A stretch of DNA of 36,592 bases from Burkholderiaceae bacterium (GTDB lineage Bacteria > Pseudomonadota > Gammaproteobacteria > Burkholderiales > Burkholderiaceae_D). The stretch's first letter is position 1, and the number at the start of each line of letters is the position of its first letter. A program made the position numbers and the translations under genes. The stretch lies in the NCBI GenBank assembly GCA_031291325.1, contig JARLJG010000043.1, positions 1-36,592 on the forward strand. Reading direction: 5' to 3'. This document shows, piece by piece, positions 16,482 through 26,659 of this stretch. A model generated the notes under the pieces. That model made no database searches. It was not told the origin of the DNA and worked only from the letters and a program-made list of their open reading frames with translations.

Positions 16482-17420
16482 CTAATCGCTATCCATCGCC
16501 TTTTGTTGCCGCTCCATGAATTCCTTGAGCGTATCGATGCCGCGCAATTGCAGGATGGTGTTGCGCACGGCTGCTTCCAGCAACACCGCGAGATTTCGTC
16601 CGGCCTCGACCGGGATGACGACTTTGCGGATCGGCAAGCCCAGCACTTCCTCGGTTTGCGAGTGCAGCGGCAGGCGCTCGTAATTCTCTTCCAGCGTGCT
16701 GCGCCGAACCAGGTGCACGATCAGCTTCAACCGCATCTTGCGCCGCACGGCGGTTTCGCCGAAGATGGTCTTGATATCCAACAGCCCCAGGCCGCGCACT
16801 TCGAGCAGATTTTGCAACAGCGCCGGACAGCGGCCTTCGATCATGTTCGGCGCGATGCGGGCGAATTCGACCGCATCGTCGGCCACCAGGCCGTGATCGC
16901 GCGAAATCAATTCCAGCCCCAACTCGCTCTTGCCGAGGCCGGATTCGCCGGTAATCAAGACGCCCACGCCAAGCACATCCATGAATACGCCGTGCATGGT
17001 GATGCGCTGCGCCAGCTTCTTCGACAAATACACGCGCAGATAGTCGATGACTTGCGCCGCCGGCAGCGGCGTCGAAAACAGCGGGATGTTCTTTTCGTCG
17101 CAGATCGACAAAATGTAGGCCGGCGTCTCCAAGCCTTGCGCGATGATGAAGGCGGGCGGTTCGCTGGCCACCAATTCCTCGGTTTGATGCACGCGCGCCG
17201 CTGGCGACAGACGCTGGTAATACTCGGTTTCCTGATGCCCGAACACCTGGATGCGGCCCGGATGGATCAAGTTCAAATGGCCGACCTGATCCGCCGCCGA
17301 GGTGGCGTCGCCCGAGATCAGCCGCTCGCCGCCGGGGAAGCCGGCAAACCAGCCCAGCAGCAGGGCTTCGCGATTATCGTCGTACAGTTGTTGGATGGTC
17401 AGCGGTGTCGATAAGGGCAT
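16482..17420 (-). CDS. hprK: HPr kinase/phosphorylase
   Basis: HprK phosphorylates and dephosphorylates HPr on its regulatory serine. The 312-residue protein has the catalytic [10 protein letters not shown] at 142-151, the Walker A GESGLGKS at 158-165, [10 protein letters not shown] at 173-182, and the family signature [15 protein letters not shown] near 207-221. In betaproteobacteria it acts in a regulatory, not sugar-uptake, PTS. It lies between ptsN (upstream) and rapZ (downstream), as is usual. Start is the ATG at 17420; a strong ribosome site is not seen. Confidence 0.96.
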   Translation of the reverse strand: MPLSTPLTIQQLYDDNREALLLGWFAGFPGGERLISGDATSAADQVGHLNLIHPGRIQVFGHQETEYYQRLSPAARVHQTEELVASEPPAFIIAQGLETPAYILSICDEKNIPLFSTPLPAAQVIDYLRVYLSKKLAQRITMHGVFMDVLGVGVLITGESGLGKSELGLELISRDHGLVADDAVEFARIAPNMIEGRCPALLQNLLEVRGLGLLDIKTIFGETAVRRKMRLKLIVHLVRRSTLEENYERLPLHSQTEEVLGLPIRKVVIPVEAGRNLAVLLEAAVRNTILQLRGIDTLKEFMERQQKAMDSD

Positions 17421-17509
17421 GGCGCGGCCTTCTGCCTGATAACACGGATGCGATTAATCGGAGTGCATGAGCCGCGCCGGGCATGGCGCGTGGCGCTCAG
17501 TGGACACTA

Positions 17510-17995
17510 TTATGCAATGCTTTGCAGGCTGGGTTGCCAGGTAATCAGGCGCGCGTGAACGGTCGCCGCATCCGGCGCAGTCGACAACACGTTGCGGAAA
17601 TTCTCATCGGAAAACATTTCCGCGATTTCCGACAGGATTTCCAAGTGCTGCTGCGTCACATGGTCGGGTATCAACAGGAATATCAGCAGGTTGACCGGCT
17701 CGCCGTCGGGCGACTCGAACGGAATCGGTTCGGCCAGGCGCACGAAGGCAGCTAGCGGCGCTTTCAATCCCTTGATGCGGCCATGCGGCACGGCGACGCT
17801 ATGTCCAAGTCCGGTCGATCCCAGCCGCTCGCGGGCGAACAGGTTGTCCGATACGGTCGAGCGCGCAATCCCGCAATTGTTTTCAAACAACAGCCCGGCT
17901 TGCTCGAACGCACGTTTCTTGCTGGACACGTCCAGGTCCAGCACTACGTTCTCGATAGCAAGTATTTGACTAAAATGGTTCATGACGCGTTGCAC
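17510..17995 (-). CDS. ptsN: PTS IIA-like nitrogen-regulatory protein
   Basis: EIIA-Ntr takes phosphate from NPr/HPr and regulates potassium, nitrogen and carbon responses rather than moving sugar. The 161-residue frame has the PTS EIIA type-2 fold pattern with the phosphorylated His in GLGHSVAVPHGR (His71 in this numbering). The first codon is GTG at 17995 with GGAG about 12 bases upstream. An ATG four codons later (17983) begins MNHFSQIL and may be the true start. The hpf and rpoN genes that often stand upstream are absent: queF lies there instead. Confidence 0.93.
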   Translation of the reverse strand: MQRVMNHFSQILAIENVVLDLDVSSKKRAFEQAGLLFENNCGIARSTVSDNLFARERLGSTGLGHSVAVPHGRIKGLKAPLAAFVRLAEPIPFESPDGEPVNLLIFLLIPDHVTQQHLEILSEIAEMFSDENFRNVLSTAPDAATVHARLITWQPSLQSIA

Positions 17996-18091
17996 GAATG
18001 AAATTTGCTCCGAATTATAGGCTTATTCTGGACTTTTCGGGATTGAAAAGCAAAAATCTATAACGCTAGGTTGCTATTTGTCAACTAACTC

Positions 18092-18937
18092 CTATTGGCG
18101 GGCTGTCCGCACGTTCGACGGCGGCTTGGCGGTCGTAAAATTGCTGCGCCAGGGATTGATATCCAAACCGCCACGGCGCGTGTAGCGCGCATATACCGCC
18201 AGCTTTTGCGGTTTGCATTGGCGCAGGATATCGATAAAGATGCGCTCCACGCACTGCTCGTGAAATTCGTTGTGTTCGCGAAAGCCGATCAGGTAACGCA
18301 ACAGGTTCTCTTGATCGATCTGCGGGCCGACGTAATGGATTTGCACGCTGCCCCAATCCGGCTGTCCGGTCACCAGGCAATTCGATTTCAGCAAATTCGA
18401 GAGCAGCACTTCTTCCACCGGCGCTTCTTGCTGGTTGGCCGTCAATTGCGTCGGGTCGGGCGCATAGCGGTCGACTTCGATATCGAGCCGATCCAGCAAT
18501 AGCCCTTCCATTTCGGCGATCTTCACGCCGTGGAACGCTTCCGGCGTCGTCAATTTGATTTGCACCGGCGCGCCGAAGCCCGCCGAGAGATCGGCGCGCA
18601 GCAATTCCAGCAGCGCATCGGCGCCGGCCAGGCGGGTCTGGTTGAACGAGTTCAAATACAGTTTGAACGATTTCGATTCGACGATATTGGGCGAGTCTGC
18701 CGGGACCGTAATTGCGGCAATCGCAATTTGCGGCTTGCCGCGCAAGTTCAGCCACGAGATTTCATAAGCGTTCCAGATATCGACGCCGAAAAACGGCAGC
18801 GTGCCGCCGATCCCAAGCTCGTCGCGCTTGCCTTGCCGGGCGATGGGAAACAGCAAACCGGGGTCGTATTGTGTCTGATAGGCGGATGGCTTGCCCAGCG
18901 GCGATGCCTCCGGCGAGCGCGGATCAGGTACGGTCAT
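18092..18937 (-). CDS. queF: NADPH-dependent preQ0 reductase
   Basis: QueF reduces the nitrile of 7-cyano-7-deazaguanine to preQ1 for queuosine in tRNA. The 281-residue protein is the long, two-domain (E. coli YqcD) type. The QueF motif [14 protein letters not shown] is at 87-100, the catalytic Cys187 is in [13 protein letters not shown] with Asp194, and EFHEQC is at 224-229. It starts 3 bases after yhhQ ends, so the two are surely co-transcribed. Confidence 0.95.
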   Translation of the reverse strand: MTVPDPRSPEASPLGKPSAYQTQYDPGLLFPIARQGKRDELGIGGTLPFFGVDIWNAYEISWLNLRGKPQIAIAAITVPADSPNIVESKSFKLYLNSFNQTRLAGADALLELLRADLSAGFGAPVQIKLTTPEAFHGVKIAEMEGLLLDRLDIEVDRYAPDPTQLTANQQEAPVEEVLLSNLLKSNCLVTGQPDWGSVQIHYVGPQIDQENLLRYLIGFREHNEFHEQCVERIFIDILRQCKPQKLAVYARYTRRGGLDINPWRSNFTTAKPPSNVRTARQ

Positions 18938-18940
18938 GGC

Positions 18941-19651
18941 TCAAACTTTCAGCTTGAACGGGTTGAAATTGGTGTCGCGGTCATAATAGTCTTCGTTTTC
19001 CTTGCGCTTCAAGAACGCCACTACCTTATAGGTGACGGGAGTCATGACGATTTCCCATCCGGTCTTCAAGATATATTGGGCGACAACCACCGCAAACAAT
19101 TGTCGGTTCGACCAGATACCATAAAAAGCAATCGCATAAAACAGCGACGAATCGACCAGTTCGCCGCAGGCAGTCGAGCCGACGATGCGCATCCACAAGC
19201 GCCGGCCCTCCATTTCCACTTTCATCTTCGCCATCACATAACTGTTGACGAAGCTGCCGCACCAGAATGCCAGCATCGAACCCAGGATGATGCGCGGCGT
19301 GTTGCCGAACACCGCCTGCAGGTGGGTTTGATATTCGCTATTGAACGGATCGGACGCCGGCGTCAGCGACAGCACAACCACCGACATCAGCGCCGCAAAA
19401 ATCAGCGCGCAGAAACCGGCCCAGATCACGCGCCGGTCGCGTCCATAGCCATAGACCTCGGTCAGGATGTCGCCGAAGATATACGACACCGGGAAAAACA
19501 ACACGCCGGCGCCGAAAGTGACGTTGCCGACGAACGGCAAGCTCACTTGCGCCGCCTTGGCCGCGCCGATCAGGTTCGAGCAGAGCAAAATCGTGACGAA
19601 TGCCGCCATCACGAAATCGTAGTACCGGTATTGTCCGACCTGTCGGCTCAT
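18941..19651 (-). CDS. yhhQ: Queuosine precursor transporter (YhhQ/VUT family)
   Basis: This 236-residue protein has about six transmembrane helices and the family pattern LLCSNLIGAAKAAQ, FPVSYIFGDILTEVYGYG, and a STACGELVDSSLFYAIAF segment near 165-182. YhhQ imports preQ0/preQ1. Its direct link to queF supports import of preQ0 followed by reduction. No preQ1 riboswitch pattern was found in the ~75 bases upstream. Confidence 0.93.
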   Translation of the reverse strand: MSRQVGQYRYYDFVMAAFVTILLCSNLIGAAKAAQVSLPFVGNVTFGAGVLFFPVSYIFGDILTEVYGYGRDRRVIWAGFCALIFAALMSVVVLSLTPASDPFNSEYQTHLQAVFGNTPRIILGSMLAFWCGSFVNSYVMAKMKVEMEGRRLWMRIVGSTACGELVDSSLFYAIAFYGIWSNRQLFAVVVAQYILKTGWEIVMTPVTYKVVAFLKRKENEDYYDRDTNFNPFKLKV

Positions 19652-19725
19652 CGCTGAAGTTTTTTCGTTATCGAAGCCTATCTATATAACATTTCCCGCA
19701 AATCCATGCTTTTCCCCGCTGCGTG

Positions 19726-21249
19726 CTACAAGAATAACTTGTAGGCCGGATTGTCGTTTTCATCCCAATAGCGGTAACCGAGGCTGGCCAGGAATTCGCG
19801 GAAGGCCTTCATTTCCTTCTTTGGAACCTGCAAGCCGACCAGGATGCGGCCAACATCGCTGCCCTGGTTGCGGTAATGGAACAAGCTGATATTCCAATTC
19901 GGCGCCATGCTGTCGAGGAAGCGCATCAATGCGCCCGGCCGCTCGGGGAACTCGAAGCGATACAGCAATTCGTCGTGCGCCAGCGCGCTCTTACCGCCGA
20001 CCAGGTAGCGGATGTGCGTTTTGGATAACTCGTCATGCGTCAAATCCAGCGCTTCAAAGCCATGCTTGACGAAGTTCTTGCGGATTTTCTCCGGCTCGTC
20101 GCGGTTCGATATCTGCATGCCGACAAACACATGCGCGGCCTTGGCATCGCTGATCCGGTAATTGAACTCGGTAACGTTGCGCGGCCCGATCAGCTCGCAA
20201 AAACGCTTGAAGCTGCCGCGCTCTTCGGGCATCGTCACCGCAAACACCGCTTCGCGCGCCTCGCCCAATTCGGCGCGCTCGGCGACAAAGCGCAAGCGGT
20301 CGAAATTCATATTCGCGCCGCAAGTGATGCTGACCAGGGTTTCATTCTTCAGCGGTTTCTTGTTCGCCTTGGCGCGCTCGATATAAGCTTTGGCGCCGGC
20401 CACCGCCATTGCGCCGGAAGGCTCCAGAATGCTGCGGGTTTCCTGGAACACATCCTTGATCGCCGCGCACACGGCGTCGTTGTCGACCAGGATGATTTCG
20501 TCCACATACAGTTTCGCCAGGCGGAAGGTCTCTTCGCCCACCAGCTTGACCGCCGTGCCGTCGCAAAACAGGCCCACATCCGCTAAGGTCACCCGGCGCC
20601 CTGCATTCAAACTGCGCAACATCGCATCCGAATCGGGGGTCTGCACGCCGATGATCTTGATGTCAGGGCGCACCGCCTTGACGTAGGCGGCCACGCCGCT
20701 GATCAAGCCGCCGCCGCCGATGGCGACGAAGATCGCATGGATCGGCCCTTGATGCTGGCGCAAGATTTCCATGCCGATGGTGCCCTGGCCGGCGATCACA
20801 TCGGGATCGTCGAACGGATGCACGAAAGTCAGCTTCAACTTCTTTTCCAGCGTCAGCGCATGCTGATAGGCGTCGGTAAACGAATCGCCGAACAACACCA
20901 CTTCGCCGCCATGCGCCCGGACCGCATCGATCTTGACCGGCGGCGTGGTGGTCGGCATCACGATCACTGCGCGGCAGCCCATCTTGGTTGCCGACAGCGC
21001 GACGCCCTGCGCATGGTTGCCGGCAGACGCGCAAATCACGCCGCGCTTCAATACCGCCGGCGACAAATGCGCCATCTTGTTATACGCACCGCGCAGCTTG
21101 AAACTGAACACGCTTTGCATGTCTTCGCGCTTGAGATAAATTCGGTTATCCACGCGCTGCGAAAGCGTCGGGGCGAATTCCAGCGGCGATTCAATGGCGA
21201 CGTCATAGACGCGGGCGGTCAGTATTTTCTGCAGATAGTCGGTGGTCAT
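19726..21249 (-). CDS. ilvA: Threonine ammonia-lyase, biosynthetic
   Basis: IlvA deaminates threonine to 2-oxobutanoate, the first step to isoleucine, using PLP. The PLP Lys51 lies in SVFSFKLRGAYNK. SAGNHAQGVA follows near 78, and the phosphate-binding AIGGGGLISG lies near 190. Two ACT-like regulatory domains fill the last ~180 residues, so isoleucine feedback control is expected. The frame is open 35 codons further up, with in-frame ATGs at 21261, 21315 and 21354. I chose the ATG at 21249 (MTTDYLQKIL, 507 aa) from family starts. A TATAAT-like box at about 21314-21319 would put the transcript start between the candidates. Confidence 0.93.
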   Translation of the reverse strand: MTTDYLQKILTARVYDVAIESPLEFAPTLSQRVDNRIYLKREDMQSVFSFKLRGAYNKMAHLSPAVLKRGVICASAGNHAQGVALSATKMGCRAVIVMPTTTPPVKIDAVRAHGGEVVLFGDSFTDAYQHALTLEKKLKLTFVHPFDDPDVIAGQGTIGMEILRQHQGPIHAIFVAIGGGGLISGVAAYVKAVRPDIKIIGVQTPDSDAMLRSLNAGRRVTLADVGLFCDGTAVKLVGEETFRLAKLYVDEIILVDNDAVCAAIKDVFQETRSILEPSGAMAVAGAKAYIERAKANKKPLKNETLVSITCGANMNFDRLRFVAERAELGEAREAVFAVTMPEERGSFKRFCELIGPRNVTEFNYRISDAKAAHVFVGMQISNRDEPEKIRKNFVKHGFEALDLTHDELSKTHIRYLVGGKSALAHDELLYRFEFPERPGALMRFLDSMAPNWNISLFHYRNQGSDVGRILVGLQVPKKEMKAFREFLASLGYRYWDENDNPAYKLFL

Positions 21250-21429
21250 AGTGTTAAGCATAGGCTCGCGTGGGCGAGGCGAAAGGCGCTCCATTGGTTG
21301 AAATAGATCGGACATTATAAAGGACGCGCCGGAATCGGCGCGCCGTTTGGGCAAATTTCGGGTGTAGCTAAGACGTACTTCAAGCTTTGGCTCGCTGGTG
21401 TGGGGGCGATATGGAATCTTCTGATGCGG

Positions 21430-21696
21430 CTATCGATAGACCTCTCGCCGGTTGCCAACCTGCACCACGAGGACACGCAAAGCGCCGTCCTGTATTTCGC
21501 AAATGACGCGACAGTCGCCCACCCGGTAGCGCCAAAGACTTCCAAGCGGGCCGGTAAGTGCTTTGCCAGTGCTGCGCGGGTTATCCTGTGTGGCAATGCG
21601 TTCATCCATGTAATCGACGATGCGCCGCGCCGTCTGCCTGTCGAGCTTCCGAAGTTGTCCCTTGGCCGTATCGGCGTAATCAATCGTCCAAGCCAA
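21430..21696 (-). CDS. RelE/ParE-superfamily toxin
   Basis: This 88-residue protein fits the RelE fold. It begins MAWTIDYADTAKGQLRKLD, a typical first strand and helix, and has GSLWRYRVGDCRVICEI and VVQVGNRREVYR, where RelE-type mRNA interferases carry basic and aromatic active-site residues. Its start lies 17 bases inside the end of the antitoxin gene, a standard toxin-antitoxin coupling. It likely cuts mRNA at the ribosome when free of antitoxin. Confidence 0.88.
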   Translation of the reverse strand: MAWTIDYADTAKGQLRKLDRQTARRIVDYMDERIATQDNPRSTGKALTGPLGSLWRYRVGDCRVICEIQDGALRVLVVQVGNRREVYR

Positions 21697-21907
21697 GATC
21701 TTTTCTCACGTCGGTAGCAGAATGCACTTGCTCTTTTCCCTTGCGAACACGTTCCAGCACATCGGCGGCAAGGTAGTAATCCTCCATGTCCTCAATGCCC
21801 TGTTCAATGATTTCTCTAAGGTAGTAAGCTTTTGTTCGCCCTGTTTGCGACGCAAGGTAATCGAGCCGTTGTTCTACCTCTTTAGTGAGGCGCACAGAAG
21901 TAGCCAT
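21680..21907 (-). CDS. RelB/RHH-type antitoxin
   Basis: This 75-residue protein begins MATSVRLTKEVEQRLDYLA, a ribbon-helix-helix DNA-binding start, and continues with TGRTKAYYLREIIEQGIEDMEDYYLAADVLE, typical of RelB-like antitoxins. Its tail (VRKDLGLDD) would wrap the toxin. The frame is open for 24 more codons, but the ATG at 21907 has GGAG at 8 bases and gives the normal length. A palindrome over the promoter at 21933-21948 fits self-repression. Confidence 0.9.
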   Translation of the reverse strand: MATSVRLTKEVEQRLDYLASQTGRTKAYYLREIIEQGIEDMEDYYLAADVLERVRKGKEQVHSATDVRKDLGLDD

Positions 21908-21930
21908 ACCAAAATCTCCAAATGGGTGCG

Positions 21931-21963
21931 GGTGAATACATATATTCATTGTATCACCGTCAA
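21931..21963 (-). promoter_or_regulatory. Promoter and palindromic operator of the toxin-antitoxin pair
   Basis: On the minus strand a -35 box TTGACG (21958-21963), a 17-base spacer and a -10 TGTATT (21935-21940) make a fair sigma-70 promoter. A palindrome TGAATA-CATA-TATTCA (21933-21948) covers the -10, and an outer GGTGA/CACC pair (21931-21957) extends the symmetry. This is what an RHH antitoxin operator looks like. Confidence 0.65.
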
Positions 21964-22198
21964 AATTCCGGGGCTGCATCCCGAAATTTTAATAACAGCT
22001 AGAAATTCGGTCATTGTGTTGTTAAATGAAAACAATATTGCGTTAATGCAACTCCTCGCTATCCCTGCACGGGCGGGGTTCAACAAGGCTTCAAGTCGGA
22101 ATAATCACGGTTTTAGCCATGCAAACTATAAGGCTGTTCCCGCTTGGTGCAACGCAATACGCTAGAATGCTCTTTTAGGGTCTGAAATAAAGCCATCG

Positions 22199-25100
22199 AT
22201 GAACGCCCCCGCACAACTCCACACCCTGCTGTCCGATGCCCCGGAAGGCGCTGCCCCCGCGCGTTTGCGTGAGATTCCGTATAACTACACGTCGTTTTCC
22301 GACCGCGAAATCGTGATTCGCCTGTTGGGCGAAGAGGCGTGGCGCTTGCTGGATCAATTGCGCGGTTCGCGCCAGACCGGGCGTTCTGCGCGCATGTTGT
22401 ATGAGGTGCTGGGCGATATCTGGGTGGTGCGGCGTAATCCGTATCTGCAAGACGATATGCTGGACAATCCCAAGCGCCGCAACGCCTTGGTCGATGCCCT
22501 TAATCATCGTCTGGCGGAAGTGGACAAGCGGCGTTTGGCCGTCGATCCGACTGAAGTGGGCGATCCGCAGGCAGCGCAACGCAGCGCCAACGTCGAAGCC
22601 TTGTTGCGCGCCGCGCGCAAGGCGGTGGCCGATTTCGGCCAGGAATTCCGCGAGGTGTACGATTTGCGCAAGCGCAGCACCCGTGTGCTGGGGCGCTGCA
22701 CCGCCAAGGACAACATCAAGTTCGACGGCTTGTCGCGCGTGTCGCATGTCACCGATGCGACCGACTGGCGCGTCGAGTATCCGTTCGTGGTTTTGACGCC
22801 GGATTCGGAAGAGGAAATGGCCGGCCTGGTCAAGGCTTGCATCGAACTGGGTTTGACCATCATTCCGCGCGGCGGCGGCACTGGCTATACCGGCGGCGCA
22901 GTGCCGTTGACGCCGCTGTCGGCGGTCATCAATACCGAAAAGCTGGAACAATTGGGCGCGGTCGAAATGACCGTGCTGCCGGGGTTGGCGCGCGAATACG
23001 CGACCATCTATTCCGGCGCGGGCGTGGTCACCAAGCGGGTTTCCGATGCTGCCGAAAAGGCCGGCTTCGTGTTCGCGGTCGATCCGACTTCGGCGGAAGC
23101 GTCTTGCATCGGCGGCAATATCGCGATGAATGCCGGCGGCAAGAAGGCGGTGTTGTGGGGCACGGCGCTGGACAATCTGGCAAGCTGGAAGATGGTCGAC
23201 CCGAATGGCGACTGGCTGGAAGTCACGCGCCTGGACCATAACCTGGGCAAGATTCACGACGCCGCGCTGGCCCGCTTCAAGCTTGAGTGGACGCATCCGG
23301 CCGAAAAAGGCAAGAGCGGGGCGGTTTTCAAGACCGAAATCCTGGAAATTCCCGGCAGCGCCTTCCGCAAGAAGGGCTTGGGCAAGGATGTCACCGACAA
23401 ATTCCTGTCCGGCTTGCCGGGCGTGCAAAAAGAAGGTTGCGACGGCTTGATTACGTCGGCGCGCTGGATTTTGCACAAGATGCCCAAGCATACCCGCACG
23501 GTCTGCCTGGAATTTTTCGGCCAGGCGCGCGATGCGATTCCATCGATCGTCGAAATCAAGGATTACCTGGACGCCGAAACCCGCAAGGGCGGCGCGGTGC
23601 TGGCCGGTCTGGAGCATCTGGACGAGCGCTATCTGCGTGCGGTCGGCTATACCACCAAGTCCAAGCGCGGGGTGCTGCCGAAGATGGTGTTGTTCGGCGA
23701 TATCGTCGGCGACGACGACACGGCAGTCGCGCAAGCGGCATCCGAAGTGGTGCGCATGGCCAATCGCCACGTCGGCGAAGGCTTTATCGCGGTCAGCCCG
23801 GAGACGCGCAAAAAGTTTTGGCTAGACCGCGCGCGCACCGCCGCCATTTCGCGCCATACCAATGCGTTCAAGATCAACGAAGACGTGGTGATTCCGCTCA
23901 ACCGCATGGGCGAATACACGGACGGCATCGAGCGCATCAACATCGAATTGTCGATCCAGAACAAGCTGCGCCTGCTGGATCGGCTCGCCGACTTTCTGGC
24001 CAAGGGCAACCTGCCTTTGGGCAAGAGCGACGATGCGGATGGCGAAGACATTCCCGCCGCCGAATTGCTGGAAGACCGCGTCAATCAGGCCGAGCAAATG
24101 GTGGCCGAAACCCGCGCGCGCTGGGCGTATTTGCTGGCGCAGTTAGACAAACCCTTGCGCGACGCCAAGTCCGAACTGGCCGAACTGGGCCTGGGCAGGC
24201 TGGCGGCGGAATTCGACGAGCGGCTGCAGCGCCAACCGGATGCGAGCGTCTTTCATCTGGCGCAAGACCGCACGATACGGGTGTCGTGGAAAGCCGAAGT
24301 GCGCGCCCAATTGCGGCAGATTTTCAGCGGCGCGGCTTTCAAGCCGATACTCGACGAATGCGTGGCCATTCATAAGCAAGTGTTGCGCAGCCGCGTCTTC
24401 GTCGCCTTGCATATGCATGCCGGCGACGGCAACGTGCATACCAATATCCCGGTCAATTCCGACGATTACCAGATGTTGCAAGTCGCGCACACCGCAGTGG
24501 CGCGCATCATGGTGCTGGCACGCGCGCTGGACGGCGTGATTTCCGGCGAGCATGGCATCGGCATCACCAAGCTGGAATTTTTGACCGAAGAGGAAATCGG
24601 CAGTTTCCGCGCCTACAAGCAACGGATCGACCCGGAAGGCCGTTTCAACAAGGGTAAATTGCTGAACCTGCCGGGCATGCAGGCCGATTTGCGCAACGCC
24701 TATACGCCGTCGTTCGGGCTGATGGGGCACGAATCGCTGATCATGCAGCAAAGCGATATCGGCGCCATCGCCAATAGCGTCAAGGATTGTTTGCGCTGCG
24801 GCAAGTGCAAGCCGGTGTGCGCAACCCATGTGCCGCGCGCGAACCTGTTGTACTCGCCGCGCAACAAGATTTTGGCGACTTCGCTGCTGGTGGAAGCGTT
24901 CTTGTATGAAGAGCAGACGCGGCGCGGCATCTCGATCAAGCATTGGGAAGAATTCGAAGGCGTGGCCGCGCATTGCACGCTGTGCCACAAGTGCCTGACG
25001 CCCTGCCCGGTGAATATCGATTTCGGCGATGTCACGATGAATATGCGCAACCTGTTGCGCAAGATGGGCAAAAAGTCGTTCAATCCGGGCACGGCGATAT

Positions 25101-26200
25101 CGATGTTGTTCTTGAACGCCAAGGACCCGGCCACTGTCGAAGCGTTGCGCAAGCTGATCTTCGGCTTCGGCGTCGGCATGCAGCGCATTGCGCACGATTT
25201 TTTCAAGCTGGCCGCGAAAAAGCAAACCAAGGCGCCGCCGGCGACCGTCAACAAGGCGCCGATCAAGCAGCAGGTGATCCACTTCATCAATAAAAAGATG
25301 CCGGGCAACTTGCCGAAGAAAACCGCGCGCGCGCTGCTCGATATCGAAGACGACAAGATCGTGCCTATCATCCGCGATCCGGCCAAAACCACGGCAGATA
25401 CCGAAGCCGTGTTTTATTTCCCCGGCTGCGGATCGGAGCGGCTGTTTTCCCAGGTCGGTCTGGCGACCCAGGCGATGCTGTGGCACGTCGGCGTGCAAAC
25501 CGTGCTGCCGCCGGGCTACCTGTGTTGCGGCTATCCGCAGCGCGGTTCGGGCGAGTACGACAAGGCGGAAAAAATCATTACCGATAATCGCGTGCTGTTC
25601 CACCGCGTCGCCAATACCTTGAATTATCTCGATATCAAGACGGTCGTGGTGTCGTGCGGGACTTGCTACGACCAGTTGCAGGGCTATCAATTCGACAAGA
25701 TTTTCCCCGGTTGCCGGATCGTCGACATCCACGAATACTTGATGGAAAAGAACCTCAAGCTGGAAGGCGTGAGCGGCACCCGTTACATGTACCACGACCC
25801 TTGCCACAGCCCGATGAAGTTGCAAGACCCGCTGAAAACGGTCAACGCGCTGATTTCGACCGTGGATCACCAAAAGATCGAGAAGAACGACCGCTGCTGC
25901 GGCGAGGCCGGCACGCTGGCGGTGTCGCGCCCGGACATTTCGACGCAAATACGCTTCCGCAAGGAAGAGGAAATGGTCAAGGGCGCAGACAAGTTGCGCG
26001 CCGACGGTTTTACCGGCGAGGTCAAAATCTTGACGTCGTGCCCGGCCTGTCTGCAGGGTTTGACGCGTTTTAACGACGATTCCGGCACCGATGCCGATTA
26101 CATCGTGGTCGAAATGGCCAAGCATCTGCTGGGCGAAAACTGGATGCCGGAATACGTGGCGCGCGCCAACAGCGGCGGCATCGAGCGGGTGCTGGTCTGA
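22199..26200 (+). CDS. FAD-linked oxidase / Fe-S / CCG-domain fusion oxidoreductase (DUF3683)
   Basis: This 1333-residue fusion has, in order: an N-terminal DUF3683-type region (about 15-190); a PCMH-type FAD-binding domain with [17 protein letters not shown] near 221-237; a GlcD-like C-terminal FAD-oxidase domain ending near 830, with [14 protein letters not shown] and SGEHGIG; a ferredoxin-like pair [11 protein letters not shown] and [12 protein letters not shown] near 864 and 926; and a heterodisulfide-reductase-like CCG part with [30 protein letters not shown] and SCPAC from about 1074 to 1283. By family it should oxidise a 2-hydroxy acid (lactate or glycolate type) and pass electrons through Fe-S centres to the quinone pool. 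The true substrate is not known. The next gene overlaps its TGA. Confidence 0.92.
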   Translation: MNAPAQLHTLLSDAPEGAAPARLREIPYNYTSFSDREIVIRLLGEEAWRLLDQLRGSRQTGRSARMLYEVLGDIWVVRRNPYLQDDMLDNPKRRNALVDALNHRLAEVDKRRLAVDPTEVGDPQAAQRSANVEALLRAARKAVADFGQEFREVYDLRKRSTRVLGRCTAKDNIKFDGLSRVSHVTDATDWRVEYPFVVLTPDSEEEMAGLVKACIELGLTIIPRGGGTGYTGGAVPLTPLSAVINTEKLEQLGAVEMTVLPGLAREYATIYSGAGVVTKRVSDAAEKAGFVFAVDPTSAEASCIGGNIAMNAGGKKAVLWGTALDNLASWKMVDPNGDWLEVTRLDHNLGKIHDAALARFKLEWTHPAEKGKSGAVFKTEILEIPGSAFRKKGLGKDVTDKFLSGLPGVQKEGCDGLITSARWILHKMPKHTRTVCLEFFGQARDAIPSIVEIKDYLDAETRKGGAVLAGLEHLDERYLRAVGYTTKSKRGVLPKMVLFGDIVGDDDTAVAQAASEVVRMANRHVGEGFIAVSPETRKKFWLDRARTAAISRHTNAFKINEDVVIPLNRMGEYTDGIERINIELSIQNKLRLLDRLADFLAKGNLPLGKSDDADGEDIPAAELLEDRVNQAEQMVAETRARWAYLLAQLDKPLRDAKSELAELGLGRLAAEFDERLQRQPDASVFHLAQDRTIRVSWKAEVRAQLRQIFSGAAFKPILDECVAIHKQVLRSRVFVALHMHAGDGNVHTNIPVNSDDYQMLQVAHTAVARIMVLARALDGVISGEHGIGITKLEFLTEEEIGSFRAYKQRIDPEGRFNKGKLLNLPGMQADLRNAYTPSFGLMGHESLIMQQSDIGAIANSVKDCLRCGKCKPVCATHVPRANLLYSPRNKILATSLLVEAFLYEEQTRRGISIKHWEEFEGVAAHCTLCHKCLTPCPVNIDFGDVTMNMRNLLRKMGKKSFNPGTAISMLFLNAKDPATVEALRKLIFGFGVGMQRIAHDFFKLAAKKQTKAPPATVNKAPIKQQVIHFINKKMPGNLPKKTARALLDIEDDKIVPIIRDPAKTTADTEAVFYFPGCGSERLFSQVGLATQAMLWHVGVQTVLPPGYLCCGYPQRGSGEYDKAEKIITDNRVLFHRVANTLNYLDIKTVVVSCGTCYDQLQGYQFDKIFPGCRIVDIHEYLMEKNLKLEGVSGTRYMYHDPCHSPMKLQDPLKTVNALISTVDHQKIEKNDRCCGEAGTLAVSRPDISTQIRFRKEEEMVKGADKLRADGFTGEVKILTSCPACLQGLTRFNDDSGTDADYIVVEMAKHLLGENWMPEYVARANSGGIERVLV

Positions 26201-26649
26201 TGAGCGCGTCCGTCTGCGAATTATGCGAACAAGACGGCGGCGAGGTCGTGCTGCGCTGTGAAAAATACCGCGTGATCCTGGTCGACGATGCCCATTACCC
26301 CGGATTTTGCCGGGTCGTCTGGAATGCGCACGTCAAGGAAGTCACCGACCTCTCGCGCCTGGATCGGGCGCTGCTGATGAACGCGGTATGGCAGGTGGAA
26401 CAGGCGGTGCGCGAGACGATGCAGCCGGACAAAATTAATCTCGCCAGCCTGGGCAACATGGTCGCGCACCTGCATTGGCACGTCATCCCGCGCTATCGCG
26501 ACGACGTGCATTTTCCAAACCCGGTCTGGGCCGCGCAGCAGCGCCTGGCGTCGGCATCGAGCTTGGCTGCGCGGGTCGCCATGCTGCCGGCTTTGCGGCT
26601 GGCGATAGCGCGCCTTGGCGGCGAACCGATTGTTGCTGGAAGCGAATAA
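26200..26649 (+). CDS. HIT-family nucleotide hydrolase/transferase
   Basis: This 149-residue protein has the histidine triad HLHWHV at 90-95, the catalytic site for hydrolysing nucleotide phosphoramidates or dinucleotides. The N-terminus has CELC at 6-9 with a further Cys20, which could bind metal in some members. The ATG shares its A with the stop of the big oxidoreductase (TGATG), so translation is coupled. The substrate is not predictable. Confidence 0.92.
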   Translation: MSASVCELCEQDGGEVVLRCEKYRVILVDDAHYPGFCRVVWNAHVKEVTDLSRLDRALLMNAVWQVEQAVRETMQPDKINLASLGNMVAHLHWHVIPRYRDDVHFPNPVWAAQQRLASASSLAARVAMLPALRLAIARLGGEPIVAGSE

Positions 26650-26659
26650 AGGGTTCGAT

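Noticed and set aside
19652-19725. Possible preQ1 riboswitch before yhhQ-queF
   Set aside because: I looked for the short stem plus A-rich tail of preQ1-I and the larger type II fold and found neither in this AT-rich spacer.
24143-26125. Minus-strand 660-codon open frame inside the large oxidoreductase gene
   Set aside because: The plus frame has FAD and Fe-S motifs throughout; the minus product has shadow-type composition and no motif.
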